Of a stretch of DNA of 64,000 nt, positions 17,983-26,802 are shown one piece after another. The DNA comes from Clostridium drakei (GTDB taxonomy: Bacteria; Bacillota; Clostridia; Clostridiales; Clostridiaceae). The stretch covers positions 124,001 through 188,000 of the forward strand of contig NZ_JIBU02000003.1 of the NCBI RefSeq assembly GCF_000633595.2, in the 5' to 3' direction. The notes beneath the pieces were generated by a model. It searched no databases, had not been told where the DNA came from, and saw only the letters and a list, made by a program, of their open reading frames with translations. Each line of letters begins with the position of its first letter. Position 1 is the stretch's first letter. The position numbers were made by a program, and so were the translations under genes.

Positions 17983-19089
17983 ATGAATGAAGTTTCAAAA
18001 GCAGCAATAGTTGCAAAGAAGAAATTAACAAGTAATTTCTTCAAGAAAGGTATATCCCTAGCTTTATTTTCAGGACTTACCTATGGAATGTATACAGCAT
18101 TCTTAACCATGGGAATGACAAAAGGAGTATGGGGAGATTGGTATGGGGCTAATACAGCAGGATTATCAGCATTTGTATTAGCATACTTAGTTGCAGCACT
18201 TGGTAATGCAATAAATGACTCAGTCAGTGCTGTATGGGCAATTTTATATTCAGTAATTAGAGGTAAATTTGGAGACTTTATAAGATGTATTAAAACAAAA
18301 CCAGGGCGTGTCATGATATTAGCAGCTCTAATTGGAGGACCTGTAGCTGGTACAGCTTATGTTATAGCTCTTCAGATGGCTGGCTCAATAGTCGTTCCGA
18401 TATCAGCACTATGCCCTGCAATTGCAGCAATACTTGGCAAAATATTATTCAAACAGAAATTAGATAAACGTATGGCCTTTGGTATTTTAATATGTGTATT
18501 TGCTAGTTTCTTAATTGGAAGTACAAGCTTTGCCAGTGGTGCAGCTTCAACAAAAACTTTTATTGGATTCGGTATAGCTATTATAGCAGCTCTTGGATGG
18601 GGATTTGAGGGTTGTGTAGCTGGGTATGGTACAGCAATGATTGATTATGAAATTGGTATTGCTATTCGTCAAGTAACCTCAGGTATAGCTAATTTATTTA
18701 TTGTAGTTCCAGTTTTAGGAATAATGGCTGGCAAAGCTGGTATTTCTTTTAATCTTGCAGCACAGGCATTTACAAGTGGCTCGGCAATGGGATGGTTTAT
18801 ACTAAGTGGTCTTTTATCAGTTATTACTTTCATGACATGGTATGCTGGAAACAGTATGTGTGGAGCAGGACTTGGTACTGCATGTAATGGTACATATTCC
18901 TTCTTTGGGCCATTATTCTGTCTACTATTGTTAGGCGTTTATGGAGGAAAGGATGGATGGTCATTACCTTCAGTTGCTTGGATTGGAGCTGTAATAATGA
19001 TGTTTGGTATCCTTACAATATCTATGAATCCACTTGACTTGTTTAGAAAAAAAAATGATATGGGAGGTTTAACAGATGAAGCCGCTTAA
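17983..19089 (+). CDS. DMT/EamA-like membrane transporter, copy 2
   Basis: A 368-residue paralogue of the preceding gene, sharing long runs such as FLTMGM, DWYG, GWGFEGCVAGYGT and PVAWIGAVIMMFGIL-like endings. It has about ten membrane helices and the two-half EamA architecture. Both copies have the same charged start (SNFFKKGISLALFSGL) and the same MNP-DLF ending. Keeping two similar copies suggests a heterodimer or different substrates, for example choline in and trimethylamine out; neither is proven. The start has AAAGGAG upstream. The 3' end overlaps the next gene by 14 bases, which suggests translational coupling. Confidence 0.75.
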   Translation: MNEVSKAAIVAKKKLTSNFFKKGISLALFSGLTYGMYTAFLTMGMTKGVWGDWYGANTAGLSAFVLAYLVAALGNAINDSVSAVWAILYSVIRGKFGDFIRCIKTKPGRVMILAALIGGPVAGTAYVIALQMAGSIVVPISALCPAIAAILGKILFKQKLDKRMAFGILICVFASFLIGSTSFASGAASTKTFIGFGIAIIAALGWGFEGCVAGYGTAMIDYEIGIAIRQVTSGIANLFIVVPVLGIMAGKAGISFNLAAQAFTSGSAMGWFILSGLLSVITFMTWYAGNSMCGAGLGTACNGTYSFFGPLFCLLLLGVYGGKDGWSLPSVAWIGAVIMMFGILTISMNPLDLFRKKNDMGGLTDEAA

Positions 19090-19342
19090 TTATGCTATTT
19101 TGAAACACTTTACTGAAGTTGAAGAAGCTTCTGCTGATAATGTTATAGAAGCATTAAAAGGAGAATATGGAAATTTTAGAGCTCTAAAAAAGAAGGCTGT
19201 AATCAATGCGTTAATGACAGCTGAAGCAAATGGCCTTATTGAAGAAACAAGATTTGAATTAGATGAAAGTGGAGAATTAGTTGTTTATTATCATGCTCAT
19301 GAAGATGGAGCTGCAACAATAAATAAATATATTAAAGATTAA
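19076..19342 (+). CDS. Small winged-helix-like protein of the microcompartment locus
   Basis: An 88-residue acidic protein whose predicted layout (three helices then a two-strand wing: ESGELVVYYHAHED) looks like a small winged-helix fold. I recognise no functional motif. It overlaps the transporter gene by 14 bases and has GGGAGGT before the ATG. A remnant of a second copy lies after the first transporter, so transporter and small protein probably evolved as a unit. It may regulate the transporter or the operon, or be a structural adaptor. DNA-binding is not certain, because few basic residues are in the presumed recognition helix. Confidence 0.6.
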   Translation: MKPLNYAILKHFTEVEEASADNVIEALKGEYGNFRALKKKAVINALMTAEANGLIEETRFELDESGELVVYYHAHEDGAATINKYIKD

Positions 19343-19410
19343 TAAAATTTAGTGTAGTTGTTTAAATAATTTAAAACATATATATCGCAAAATAGGAAGG
19401 AGAATATGTA

Positions 19411-19707
19411 ATGAGATACTACGGAGAAGAGGCATTAGGCCTTATTGAAACATTAGGTATGGTTCCTGCAATTGAGGCTGCAGATAAAATGTTAAAGGCA
19501 GCTAATGTTGAACTAATATCATATGAAAATGTTGGTTCTACACTTGTTACAATTATGGTAAAAGGTGATGTTGCTGCCGTTAAAGCTGCTGTAGAAGCAG
19601 GAGCTGTTGCAGCTTCAGCAATAGGAAAACTAACAGCGCAAAATGTTATGCCAAGACCAATTAAGGATATTGGAGAAATTGTTTCAATCTATGATGTTGA
19701 TCTATAA
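19411..19707 (+). CDS. BMC-H microcompartment shell protein (hexamer)
   Basis: A 98-residue single BMC domain (Pfam BMC fold) that forms hexameric shell tiles. Typical signatures are ALGLIETLGMVPAIEAADKMLKAANVEL, a conserved GDVAAVKAAVEAG helix and the C-terminal MPRPIKDI segment in place of the usual PRPH. The pore-loop region is YENVGSTLVT. It is the first shell gene of the cut operon, with a strong GGAAGGAG ribosome site. Confidence 0.93.
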   Translation: MRYYGEEALGLIETLGMVPAIEAADKMLKAANVELISYENVGSTLVTIMVKGDVAAVKAAVEAGAVAASAIGKLTAQNVMPRPIKDIGEIVSIYDVDL

Positions 19708-19734
19708 AAATAAATTGGGAGAGAGGAACTATAT

Positions 19735-20037
19735 ATGAGCAGATACAAAGCTTTAGGTTTAATAGAAACGTTTGGTATAGTCTATGTTTTGGAGGCAGCA
19801 GATGCAATGTGCAAAGCTGCAGATGTTGAATTAATTGGATTTGAAAATGTAGCTTCTGGCTATATTTCAGTACTAGTTCGTGGAGACGTAGGAGCATGTA
19901 AAGCAGCTGTAGAAACTGGTGTAAAAGCCGTTGAAGATATGGGGTCTGAAGTTTACAGTTCAGTTGTTATTGCAAGTCCTCATGAAGATCTTGATAAAAT
20001 AATAAAACGCTATTCACTTGAAACTTTGAATCCTTAA
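19735..20037 (+). CDS. BMC-H microcompartment shell protein (hexamer), divergent
   Basis: A 100-residue single BMC domain 27 bases after the previous shell gene. It keeps ALGLIETFGIVYVLEAADAM and GDVGACKAAVETG. The pore region is altered (FENVASGYISV) and the C-terminal strand ends SPHEDLDKIIKRYS. The extra cysteines (MCKAADVE, GACKAAV) are unusual for a hexameric tile. It probably forms a minor hexamer with a different pore from its neighbour. Confidence 0.92.
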   Translation: MSRYKALGLIETFGIVYVLEAADAMCKAADVELIGFENVASGYISVLVRGDVGACKAAVETGVKAVEDMGSEVYSSVVIASPHEDLDKIIKRYSLETLNP

Positions 20038-20064
20038 TATAAAACTGATAAGGGAGAGAGAAAA

Positions 20065-21534
20065 ATGAGAATTATTGATAATGATTTGCTCTCCATGCAA
20101 GAAGCGAGAATTCTTGTTGAAAATGCTCGTGAAGCACAAAGAAAATTAGCGACTTTCTCGCAAGAAAAGCTTGATGAGATAGTTGAACGTATGGCTGAAG
20201 AGATTGAAAAACATTTAAAGGAACTTGCTAAAGTGTCTAATGAAGAAACTGAATATGGAAAGTGGGAAGATAAATATATCAAAAACTGCTTTGTATGCAG
20301 ATATCTGAAAAATAGACTTAGAGGCATGAAGTGTGTAGGGATAATTAGTGAAGATAAAGTAGGAAAGACAAAAGAAGTTGGAGTGCCAATGGGTGTAATT
20401 ATAGCCTTTTGTCCATCTACAAGTCCTGTTTCTACAACTATATATAAGGCATTAATTGCAATTAAATCAGGAAACGCGATTATATTTTCACCTCATCATA
20501 GAGCTAAGAACACGATTGGTAAAACAATTGATATTTTAATTAGAGCTGCAGAGGGAGTAGGACTTCCAGAAGGTGCTCTTGCATATTTGCATACAGTAAC
20601 TCCAAGTGGTTCATTAGAGCTTATGAATCATAAAGATACTTCTCTTATAATGAATACGGGAGTTCAGGAAATGCTTGATGCAGCTTATAAATCTGGCAAG
20701 CCAGTAATTTATGGTGGTAATGGAAACGGTCCAGCCTTTATAGAGCGTACAGCGGATATAGGAAGAGCCGTTAAAGATATTATTGATAGTAAAAACTTTG
20801 ATTATGGAGTTGTATCCAGTGCTGAACAATCAATTGTCGTTGATAGTTGTATTGCAGCTGAAGTAAAAGAAGAACTTCAAAGAAATGGTGCATACTTTAT
20901 GACAGAAGAAGAATCCGAAAAATTGGCAGCTACCTTCTTAGAGAGAGATGGAAGTACAAACCTAGACATAATAGGTAAATCACCACAATATTTAGCGAAA
21001 AATGCTGGGTTTAATGTTCAAAAGGACACAAAACTTCTCATCTGTAAGCAAAAGTTTGTTTCACCAAAAAATCCTTACTCAAAGCAAAAGTTATGTCCTG
21101 TATTAGCCTTTTATATAGAAGATGACTGGATGCATGCTTGTGAAAAATGTATAGAGCTGTTGCTTAGTGAAAGACAGGGACATACCCTTATTATACATTC
21201 CAAGAATGAAGAAGTTATTCGACAATTTGCACTAAAAAAACCTGTTGGTAGAGTGCTTGTTAACACTCCAGGTACTTTTGGAAGCATGGGAGCAACTACC
21301 AATCTATTTCCATCAATGACTTTAGGGAGTGGTTCTGCAGGGGATGGAATGACTTCGGATAATGTTTCACCTATGAACTTAATATATGTACGTAAAGTTG
21401 GATATGGAGTTCGAAGTGTAGATGAACTTGTTAAAACAGTAAATATTGAAGGCAATAAATTAAATTCAAATGAAATAGATAATATCAAGTTATTAGAGGA
21501 TGTTTTAAAAAAAATTATAGGTAACTTAAAATAG
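20065..21534 (+). CDS. Aldehyde dehydrogenase-family protein with Ser in place of the catalytic Cys
   Basis: A 489-residue member of the CoA-acylating aldehyde dehydrogenase family, related throughout to the second copy at 31617. The N-terminal 55 residues include an amphipathic helix suited to shell targeting or oligomer contacts. The Rossmann and substrate-site segments GVIIAFCPSTSPVSTTIYKALIAI and GNGPAFIERTADI are kept. At the catalytic position it reads DYGVVSSAEQS where the sister protein reads DNGTICASEQS, so Ser251 replaces Cys251. Without the thiol, thioester chemistry is unlikely. It may be a structural or regulatory partner, or bind nucleotide or aldehyde only. Related choline clusters also carry two such genes. 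It lies directly before cutC. Confidence 0.85.
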   Translation: MRIIDNDLLSMQEARILVENAREAQRKLATFSQEKLDEIVERMAEEIEKHLKELAKVSNEETEYGKWEDKYIKNCFVCRYLKNRLRGMKCVGIISEDKVGKTKEVGVPMGVIIAFCPSTSPVSTTIYKALIAIKSGNAIIFSPHHRAKNTIGKTIDILIRAAEGVGLPEGALAYLHTVTPSGSLELMNHKDTSLIMNTGVQEMLDAAYKSGKPVIYGGNGNGPAFIERTADIGRAVKDIIDSKNFDYGVVSSAEQSIVVDSCIAAEVKEELQRNGAYFMTEEESEKLAATFLERDGSTNLDIIGKSPQYLAKNAGFNVQKDTKLLICKQKFVSPKNPYSKQKLCPVLAFYIEDDWMHACEKCIELLLSERQGHTLIIHSKNEEVIRQFALKKPVGRVLVNTPGTFGSMGATTNLFPSMTLGSGSAGDGMTSDNVSPMNLIYVRKVGYGVRSVDELVKTVNIEGNKLNSNEIDNIKLLEDVLKKIIGNLK

Positions 21535-21583
21535 AAATCATATTTAAAATATGAAATATGTTAAAGAATGCGAGGTAATTAAA

Positions 21584-24124
21584 GTGGATATTCGTGAATT
21601 TTCAAATAAGTTTATGGAAGCTACTAAAGGCATGTCTGAAGAAGAACGTGCAGGTTTAATGAAGATGTTTTCAAGTGTTTCTAAAGAAATAACAAAAGAA
21701 GAACCAGCTCATATACATGTTGCAGGGAATAATAATGGGAAAATTCCAGATGGAATAACAGAGCGTTTAGTTAAGTTAAAGGAAACTTATTTAAAGCATG
21801 TTCCAACTATAACAACTCATCGTGCAAGAGCTATTACTAAAATAGCTAAAGAAAACCCTGGTATCCCTAAGTCAGTTTTACGTGGTAAGTGTTTCAAACA
21901 TTGTTGCGAAACTGCACCACTTGTAATTCAAGACAATGAACTTATTGTTGGAGCACCAAATGGGGCGCCTCGTGCAGGAGCATTTTCTCCTGATATAGCT
22001 TGGAGATGGATGGTTGATGAAATTGACACAATAGGAACTCGTCCACAAGACCCATTTTATATCTCAGAAGAAGATAAGAGAGTCATGCGTGAGGAATTAT
22101 TCCCATATTGGCAAGGTAAATCAGTTGATGAATACTGTGAAGATCAGTATCGTGAAGCTGGAGTATGGGAACTTTCAGGAGAATCCTTTGTTTCAGATTG
22201 TTCGTATCATGCAGTAAATGGTGGAGGAGACTCTAATCCAGGATATGACGTTGTCTTAATGAAAAAAGGTATGCTTGACATAAAAAGAGAAGCAGAAGAA
22301 AAATTAGCTAAACTTAATTATGAAAAGCCAGAAGATATAGATAAAATCTATTTTTATAAATCATTAATTGATACTGCTGAAGGTGTTATGATATATGCCA
22401 AACGTATGTCAGATTATGCAGCAGAGCTTGCTGCAAAGGAAACCAATCCTAAGCGTAAAGCAGAACTTCAAAAGATTTCTGAAATAAATGCTAGGGTTCC
22501 AGCACATAAGCCAACTACTTACTGGGAAGCAATCCAAGCGGTTTGGACTATAGAATCATTACTTGTAGTTGAAGAAAACCAAACAGGTATGTCAATAGGA
22601 CGTGTTGACCAGTATATGTATCCATACTATAAGGCTGATATCGAAGCTGGACGCATGACTGATTTTGAAGCATTTGAACTATCAGGTTGTATGCTTATAA
22701 AAATGTCTGAAATGATGTGGATAACAAGTGAAGGTGGTTCTAAGTTCTTTGCAGGCTATCAGCCATTCGTTAATATGTGTTTAGGTGGTGTTACTAGAGA
22801 AGGCCGTGATGCTACAAATGATTTAACTTATCTTTTAATGGATGCAGTTCGTCATGTTAAAATATATCAACCATCTTTAGCATGTCGTATACACAAAGCT
22901 TCACCACAGAAATATCTTAAGAAAATAGTTGATGTTATTCGTGCAGGTATGGGATTCCCAGCATGTCACTTTGATGATGTTCATATAAAAATAATGTTAG
23001 CTAAAGGTGTTTCTATAGAGGATGCAAGAGATTATTGCTTAATGGGATGTGTTGAACCGCAAAAGTCAGGAAGATTATATCAATGGACTTCTACAGGATA
23101 TACTCAATGGCCTATATGTATAGAACTTGTTCTTAACCATGGTGTACCATTATGGTATGGTAAACAAGTATGCCCAGATATGGGGGATTTAGGTAATTTC
23201 AAAACTTATGAACAGTTTGAAGCAGCTGTTAAAGAGCAAATTAAATATATAACTAAATGGACAAGTGTTGCTACAGTAATTTCTCAACGTGTTCACAGAG
23301 ACCTTGCACCAAAACCACTTATGTCTATGATGTATGAAGGTTGTATGGAAAATGGTAGAGGAGTAGAAGCAGGTGGAGCTATGTATAACTTCGGACCTGG
23401 AGTAGTATGGAGCGGTCTTGCTACTTATACAGATTCCATGGCAGCTATAAAAAAATTAGTATTTGATGATAAAAAATATACATTACAAGAAATGAATGAA
23501 GCTCTAAAGGCTGATTTTGTTGGATATGAAAAATTAAGAAAAGAGTGCTTAGATGCTCCTAAATATGGTAACGATGATGATTATGCAGATTTAATTGCTG
23601 CTGATTTAATCAACTTTACTGAGCAAGAGCACCGTAAATATAAGACATTGTATTCAGTGCTTAGCCATGGTACTTTATCAATCTCAAACAATACTCCATT
23701 TGGACAATTAACTGGAGCTGGAGCCAATGGACGTAAAGCATGGACTCCGCTATCAGATGGTATAAGTCCATCTCAAGGATCAGATTATAAAGGACCTACT
23801 GCTATAATTAAATCTGTTTCAAAGATGAGTTGCGAAGATATGAATATAGGTATGGTTCATAACTTTAAGCTAATAGCTGGTCTTCTTGATACACCAGAAG
23901 GTGAACAAGGAATTATTACATTATTACGTAGTGCATGTGCTCTTCAACTTGGAGAAATGCAGTTTAACTATTTAGATAACAATACTTTACTTGAAGCACA
24001 AAAGCACCCAGAAGAGTATCGTGATTTAATAGTTCGTGTTGCTGGATACAGCGCATTCTTTGTTGAGTTATGTAAAGATGTTCAAGATGAAATTATTAGT
24101 AGAACTATGCTTACACATTTCTAA
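21584..24124 (+). CDS. cutC: Choline trimethylamine-lyase (glycyl radical enzyme)
   Basis: CutC cleaves choline into trimethylamine and acetaldehyde inside the microcompartment. The GTG start at 21584 is chosen because GAGGT lies upstream; it gives 846 residues, the length of the well-studied Desulfovibrio enzyme. With that numbering the known functional residues fall in register: Tyr208, Asp216 (in [11 protein letters not shown]), thiyl Cys489 and Glu491 in GCVEP, Thr502 and glycyl-radical Gly821 in RVAGYSAFF. These choline-contact residues separate it from glycerol and propanediol dehydratases. It lacks the roughly 300-residue N-terminal extension of the long enterobacterial CutC forms, so it belongs to the short type. 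Oxygen inactivates the radical form. Confidence 0.98.
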   Translation: MDIREFSNKFMEATKGMSEEERAGLMKMFSSVSKEITKEEPAHIHVAGNNNGKIPDGITERLVKLKETYLKHVPTITTHRARAITKIAKENPGIPKSVLRGKCFKHCCETAPLVIQDNELIVGAPNGAPRAGAFSPDIAWRWMVDEIDTIGTRPQDPFYISEEDKRVMREELFPYWQGKSVDEYCEDQYREAGVWELSGESFVSDCSYHAVNGGGDSNPGYDVVLMKKGMLDIKREAEEKLAKLNYEKPEDIDKIYFYKSLIDTAEGVMIYAKRMSDYAAELAAKETNPKRKAELQKISEINARVPAHKPTTYWEAIQAVWTIESLLVVEENQTGMSIGRVDQYMYPYYKADIEAGRMTDFEAFELSGCMLIKMSEMMWITSEGGSKFFAGYQPFVNMCLGGVTREGRDATNDLTYLLMDAVRHVKIYQPSLACRIHKASPQKYLKKIVDVIRAGMGFPACHFDDVHIKIMLAKGVSIEDARDYCLMGCVEPQKSGRLYQWTSTGYTQWPICIELVLNHGVPLWYGKQVCPDMGDLGNFKTYEQFEAAVKEQIKYITKWTSVATVISQRVHRDLAPKPLMSMMYEGCMENGRGVEAGGAMYNFGPGVVWSGLATYTDSMAAIKKLVFDDKKYTLQEMNEALKADFVGYEKLRKECLDAPKYGNDDDYADLIAADLINFTEQEHRKYKTLYSVLSHGTLSISNNTPFGQLTGAGANGRKAWTPLSDGISPSQGSDYKGPTAIIKSVSKMSCEDMNIGMVHNFKLIAGLLDTPEGEQGIITLLRSACALQLGEMQFNYLDNNTLLEAQKHPEEYRDLIVRVAGYSAFFVELCKDVQDEIISRTMLTHF

Positions 24125-24303
24125 GTATAGAACTGAAATTTTGATTTGTAGTGAATCGGTTAAGCAGGCATCCGAAATCTGTGATTTTGTGATGGTCGCT
24201 TACTCATTCGACTAGAAGGAGAAGGAGTTTCCTTTAAAAGAAGAAAGAATTTCATTAAATATATATTAAAAATCAGCATGAATAAAATTGGAGAATGAAA
24301 AAT
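24125..24303 (+). promoter_or_regulatory. Structured spacer between cutC and cutD
   Basis: This 179-base gap is unusually long for the operon. It contains an imperfect long hairpin, GAATCGGTTAAGCAGGCATC (about 24152-24171) against GATGGTCGCTTACTCATTC (about 24192-24210), and a second potential stem AAGGAG...TTCCTTT just after. No T-run follows the first stem, so it is not a standard terminator. It may set the ratio of lyase to activase by RNA processing or partial attenuation; that role is inference. Confidence 0.4.
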
Positions 24304-25257
24304 ATGAGTAATGGAACTTTAGGTGTAATTGAACGAAAAGCTACGATTTTTAATATACAAAAATACAATATGTATGATGGAGATGGAGTAAGAACTTTAA
24401 TATTTTTTCAAGGTTGCCCTCTTAGATGTAAGTGGTGTGCAAATCCTGAAGGAATGATTAAAAAAAATAGAGTTATGTTTAAAAGTAATTTATGTGTTGA
24501 TTGTGGGGCTTGCGTTTCTGTTTGCCCTACAGGCATACACACTATGAATAGTGTAACTTTAAAGCATGAAGTTAATAATGATATTGATTGTATTGGATGC
24601 GGTAAGTGTAAGGATGCTTGCATTAAATCTGCTATATCAATAGTTGGGGAAGTAAAAACCATCTCTGAACTTTTAAAAATCGTAGAGGAAGATAGAACTT
24701 TTTATGAAGTTTCTGGTGGTGGAGTTACATTAGGTGGCGGTGAAGTTTTAATGCAGCCTGAAGCTGCAAGTAGCTTGTTAATGGCATGTAAGCAATCTGG
24801 GATAAATACTGCAATTGAAACTTGTGGTTATGCAAAACTGGAGTCAGTACTTAAAGTTGCAGAATTTACAGACTTATTCCTATTTGACATTAAGCACATT
24901 AATTCTGATAAACATTTTCAATGGACTGGCGTTAGAAATGAACAGATTTTAGAAAATCTTAAAGAATTACTTCATCGTAAATATAATGTTAAAATTCGTA
25001 TGCCATTACTTAAAGGTGTAAATGATCAAAGAGAAGATATTCAAAAAACAATGGAGTTTTTAAAGCCATATAAAGATTACAGAAACTTTAAAGGAATTGA
25101 TTTACTTCCATATCACAAAATGGGCGTAAATAAATATAAACAATTAGGAATGGAATATCCTATAAAAGATGATCCAAGTTTGACTGATGAGGATTTGAAT
25201 AGAATAGAAGAATGGATTAAACAGTACGATTTATCTGCAAAAGTAATTCGTCACTAA
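24304..25257 (+). CDS. cutD: Choline TMA-lyase activating enzyme (radical SAM)
   Basis: A 317-residue activase that installs the glycyl radical on CutC Gly821, using SAM and a reduced [4Fe-4S] cluster. The SAM-cluster motif CPLRCKWC begins at residue 38 after the FFQG segment. A ferredoxin-like insert with two more clusters follows (CVDCGACVSVC and CIGCGKCKDAC), as in the activases of the longer class. The SGGGVTLGGGEVLMQ segment binds SAM. ATG 24304 is preferred, because GGAG lies 10 bases before it; ATG 24295 would be only one base from the ribosome site. Confidence 0.95.
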   Translation: MSNGTLGVIERKATIFNIQKYNMYDGDGVRTLIFFQGCPLRCKWCANPEGMIKKNRVMFKSNLCVDCGACVSVCPTGIHTMNSVTLKHEVNNDIDCIGCGKCKDACIKSAISIVGEVKTISELLKIVEEDRTFYEVSGGGVTLGGGEVLMQPEAASSLLMACKQSGINTAIETCGYAKLESVLKVAEFTDLFLFDIKHINSDKHFQWTGVRNEQILENLKELLHRKYNVKIRMPLLKGVNDQREDIQKTMEFLKPYKDYRNFKGIDLLPYHKMGVNKYKQLGMEYPIKDDPSLTDEDLNRIEEWIKQYDLSAKVIRH

Positions 25258-25297
25258 ATAATTTTCAAATAGATAATTAAGATGGAAGGTAAGATTT

Positions 25298-25651
25298 ATG
25301 GGAGATTTTTCTGATAGGAATATACAGCGTATCATACAAGAATCTGTTCCAGGAAAACAGATTACTATAGCACATGTTATTGCATCTCCAATGCATGATA
25401 TATATGAGCGTCTTGGAATTGATGAAAAAGGAGCAATAGGTATTTTAACTCTTTCACCTTATGAAACTGCTATTATTGCAGCGGACATTGCCACAAAGGC
25501 TGCTGATGTGGAAATTGGATTTTTAGATCGTTTTACAGGGTCTGTGGTAATAAATGGTGATGTACAAAGTGTGGAAACAGCACTTAATGCAGTAAATGAT
25601 ACGCTGAAAAGTATGCTTGGATTTACTCCTGCTCCCATCACAAGAACATGA
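25298..25651 (+). CDS. eutS: EutS/PduU-type permuted BMC shell protein
   Basis: A 117-residue BMC protein of the circularly permuted class: it begins with [19 protein letters not shown] and ends with PAPITRT, as EutS does. The central [24 protein letters not shown] and [10 protein letters not shown] segments are the BMC core. EutS and PduU hexamers are bent or capped by a small beta-barrel and are minor shell parts. The stop codon overlaps the start of the next gene (ATGA). Confidence 0.93.
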   Translation: MGDFSDRNIQRIIQESVPGKQITIAHVIASPMHDIYERLGIDEKGAIGILTLSPYETAIIAADIATKAADVEIGFLDRFTGSVVINGDVQSVETALNAVNDTLKSMLGFTPAPITRT

Positions 25652-26094
25652 GAAAAAAACGAATAATGGTAATTGGTCCCTCAAGATGTGGTAAAACTAC
25701 TTTAGTTAATGCATTAAATGATTATGATGGACCATTAAGGAGAACACCAGATTTGATTTATGGTAAAAATACCATTGATGTTCCAGGTGCCTATATAGAA
25801 AATGCATGGATGTATAAACATATAATTGCAGCAGCTCAGGATGCAGCTTATGTGCTTATAGTAGTTGATCAGTCTAATTGTACTGAAATATACTCCCCTG
25901 GATTTGCAAAATCTTTTAGATGTCCAGTGATTGGAGTTATAACAAAATGTGATCTTATGCTTGAAAATAAAGAGAAATGTGTAAGACAACTAAAGAATAT
26001 AGGAATATTGGAACCATATTTTTACATTAGTTTCAAAGTGGGAACAGGAATTGATGCCTTAAAGAAGTATTTATTTGAAAAAGGTAAGGAGTAA
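25648..26094 (+). CDS. eutP: EutP/PduV-like small P-loop GTPase
   Basis: A 148-residue Ras-like P-loop protein with [10 protein letters not shown] (Walker A), a D-P-G switch region (IDVPGAYIE), VVDQS and TKCD in the G4 position. EutP/PduV proteins accompany many microcompartments. PduV has been linked to shell positioning, and some EutP proteins to acetate-kinase-like activity, so the function here is open. It overlaps the eutS-like gene by 4 bases, which implies coupled translation. No membrane segment or targeting peptide is visible. Confidence 0.88.
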   Translation: MRKKRIMVIGPSRCGKTTLVNALNDYDGPLRRTPDLIYGKNTIDVPGAYIENAWMYKHIIAAAQDAAYVLIVVDQSNCTEIYSPGFAKSFRCPVIGVITKCDLMLENKEKCVRQLKNIGILEPYFYISFKVGTGIDALKKYLFEKGKE

Positions 26095-26100
26095 AGGTCT

Positions 26101-26802
26101 ATGATCAAATTTATTACCGAAGAGTATTTAAGAGATTTATACAGAAAAGAACCTTTTGATACCTATAAGTTACAACAGGGACAACGCCTTACACCTGGAG
26201 CAGCTCAATATTTATCTGATAAAAAAATAAAATTGATTACTGATGATTCAAAGGAAAAGCCTCATAATCAAATAAAAGCTGTGAAACAGGTAGAATCGGT
26301 AAAGCAAGATGAAAAAATTAATTCGAATTTAAATTTTAGCTTAAAAAAGAAGCTTTGTTGTAAGTTGAGATCTATAGAGGCAACATTTCTTGTTACTAGC
26401 AGTGAAATATTAAAAGAAGATATTAGTTTAGCACAAAATGTTATAAGTTTGGGTAGAAAAATATCAAATATAAGAAATGTTGTGGAAGGAAAAGGTACGC
26501 TTGAACCCGTTTTTTTTAAAGAGTGCACTGACATGAATTCATTAAATTTCACAACTGAGCTTGAAGATTGTTTTGAAATAACAGAATTTCATATGCAGCT
26601 TGATAAAAGCAATGTAATATTAAAAACCCATGTACTTCGTTGTGCTTTAAGAGAACTACACTTTGAAATAATTGATGCTTATGAAAATGATGATGACGAT
26701 TTAAAAGACAGAATTATAAATAATGTTAATTCAATAATTAATTCGCTGTCACAATTGATTTGTTCAGCAGTAGGAGGAAAACAATGTCAGAGAAAAATCT
26801 AA
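26101..26802 (+). CDS. EutT-like corrinoid adenosyltransferase-family protein
   Basis: A 233-residue protein. The first 50 residues (KFITEEYLRDLY and LTPGAAQYLSDKKIKL) match the N-terminus of EutT, and the C-terminal 150 residues are helical with the CALRELHFEIIDAYE segment seen in the same family. EutT makes adenosylcobalamin from ATP and cob(I)alamin. The metal motif of EutT (His, then CCxxC) is only partly present: a CC pair occurs (KKLCCKLRS) without the third cysteine. The CutC route needs no B12. The protein may be a repurposed or cofactor-free structural relative. It overlaps the eutJ-like start by 19 bases. Confidence 0.75.
   Translation: MIKFITEEYLRDLYRKEPFDTYKLQQGQRLTPGAAQYLSDKKIKLITDDSKEKPHNQIKAVKQVESVKQDEKINSNLNFSLKKKLCCKLRSIEATFLVTSSEILKEDISLAQNVISLGRKISNIRNVVEGKGTLEPVFFKECTDMNSLNFTTELEDCFEITEFHMQLDKSNVILKTHVLRCALRELHFEIIDAYENDDDDLKDRIINNVNSIINSLSQLICSAVGGKQCQRKI

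Noticed and set aside
21584-24124. Glycerol or 1,2-propanediol dehydratase as identity of the glycyl radical enzyme
   Set aside because: The choline-contact residues Tyr208, Asp216 and Thr502 and the overall wording match CutC.
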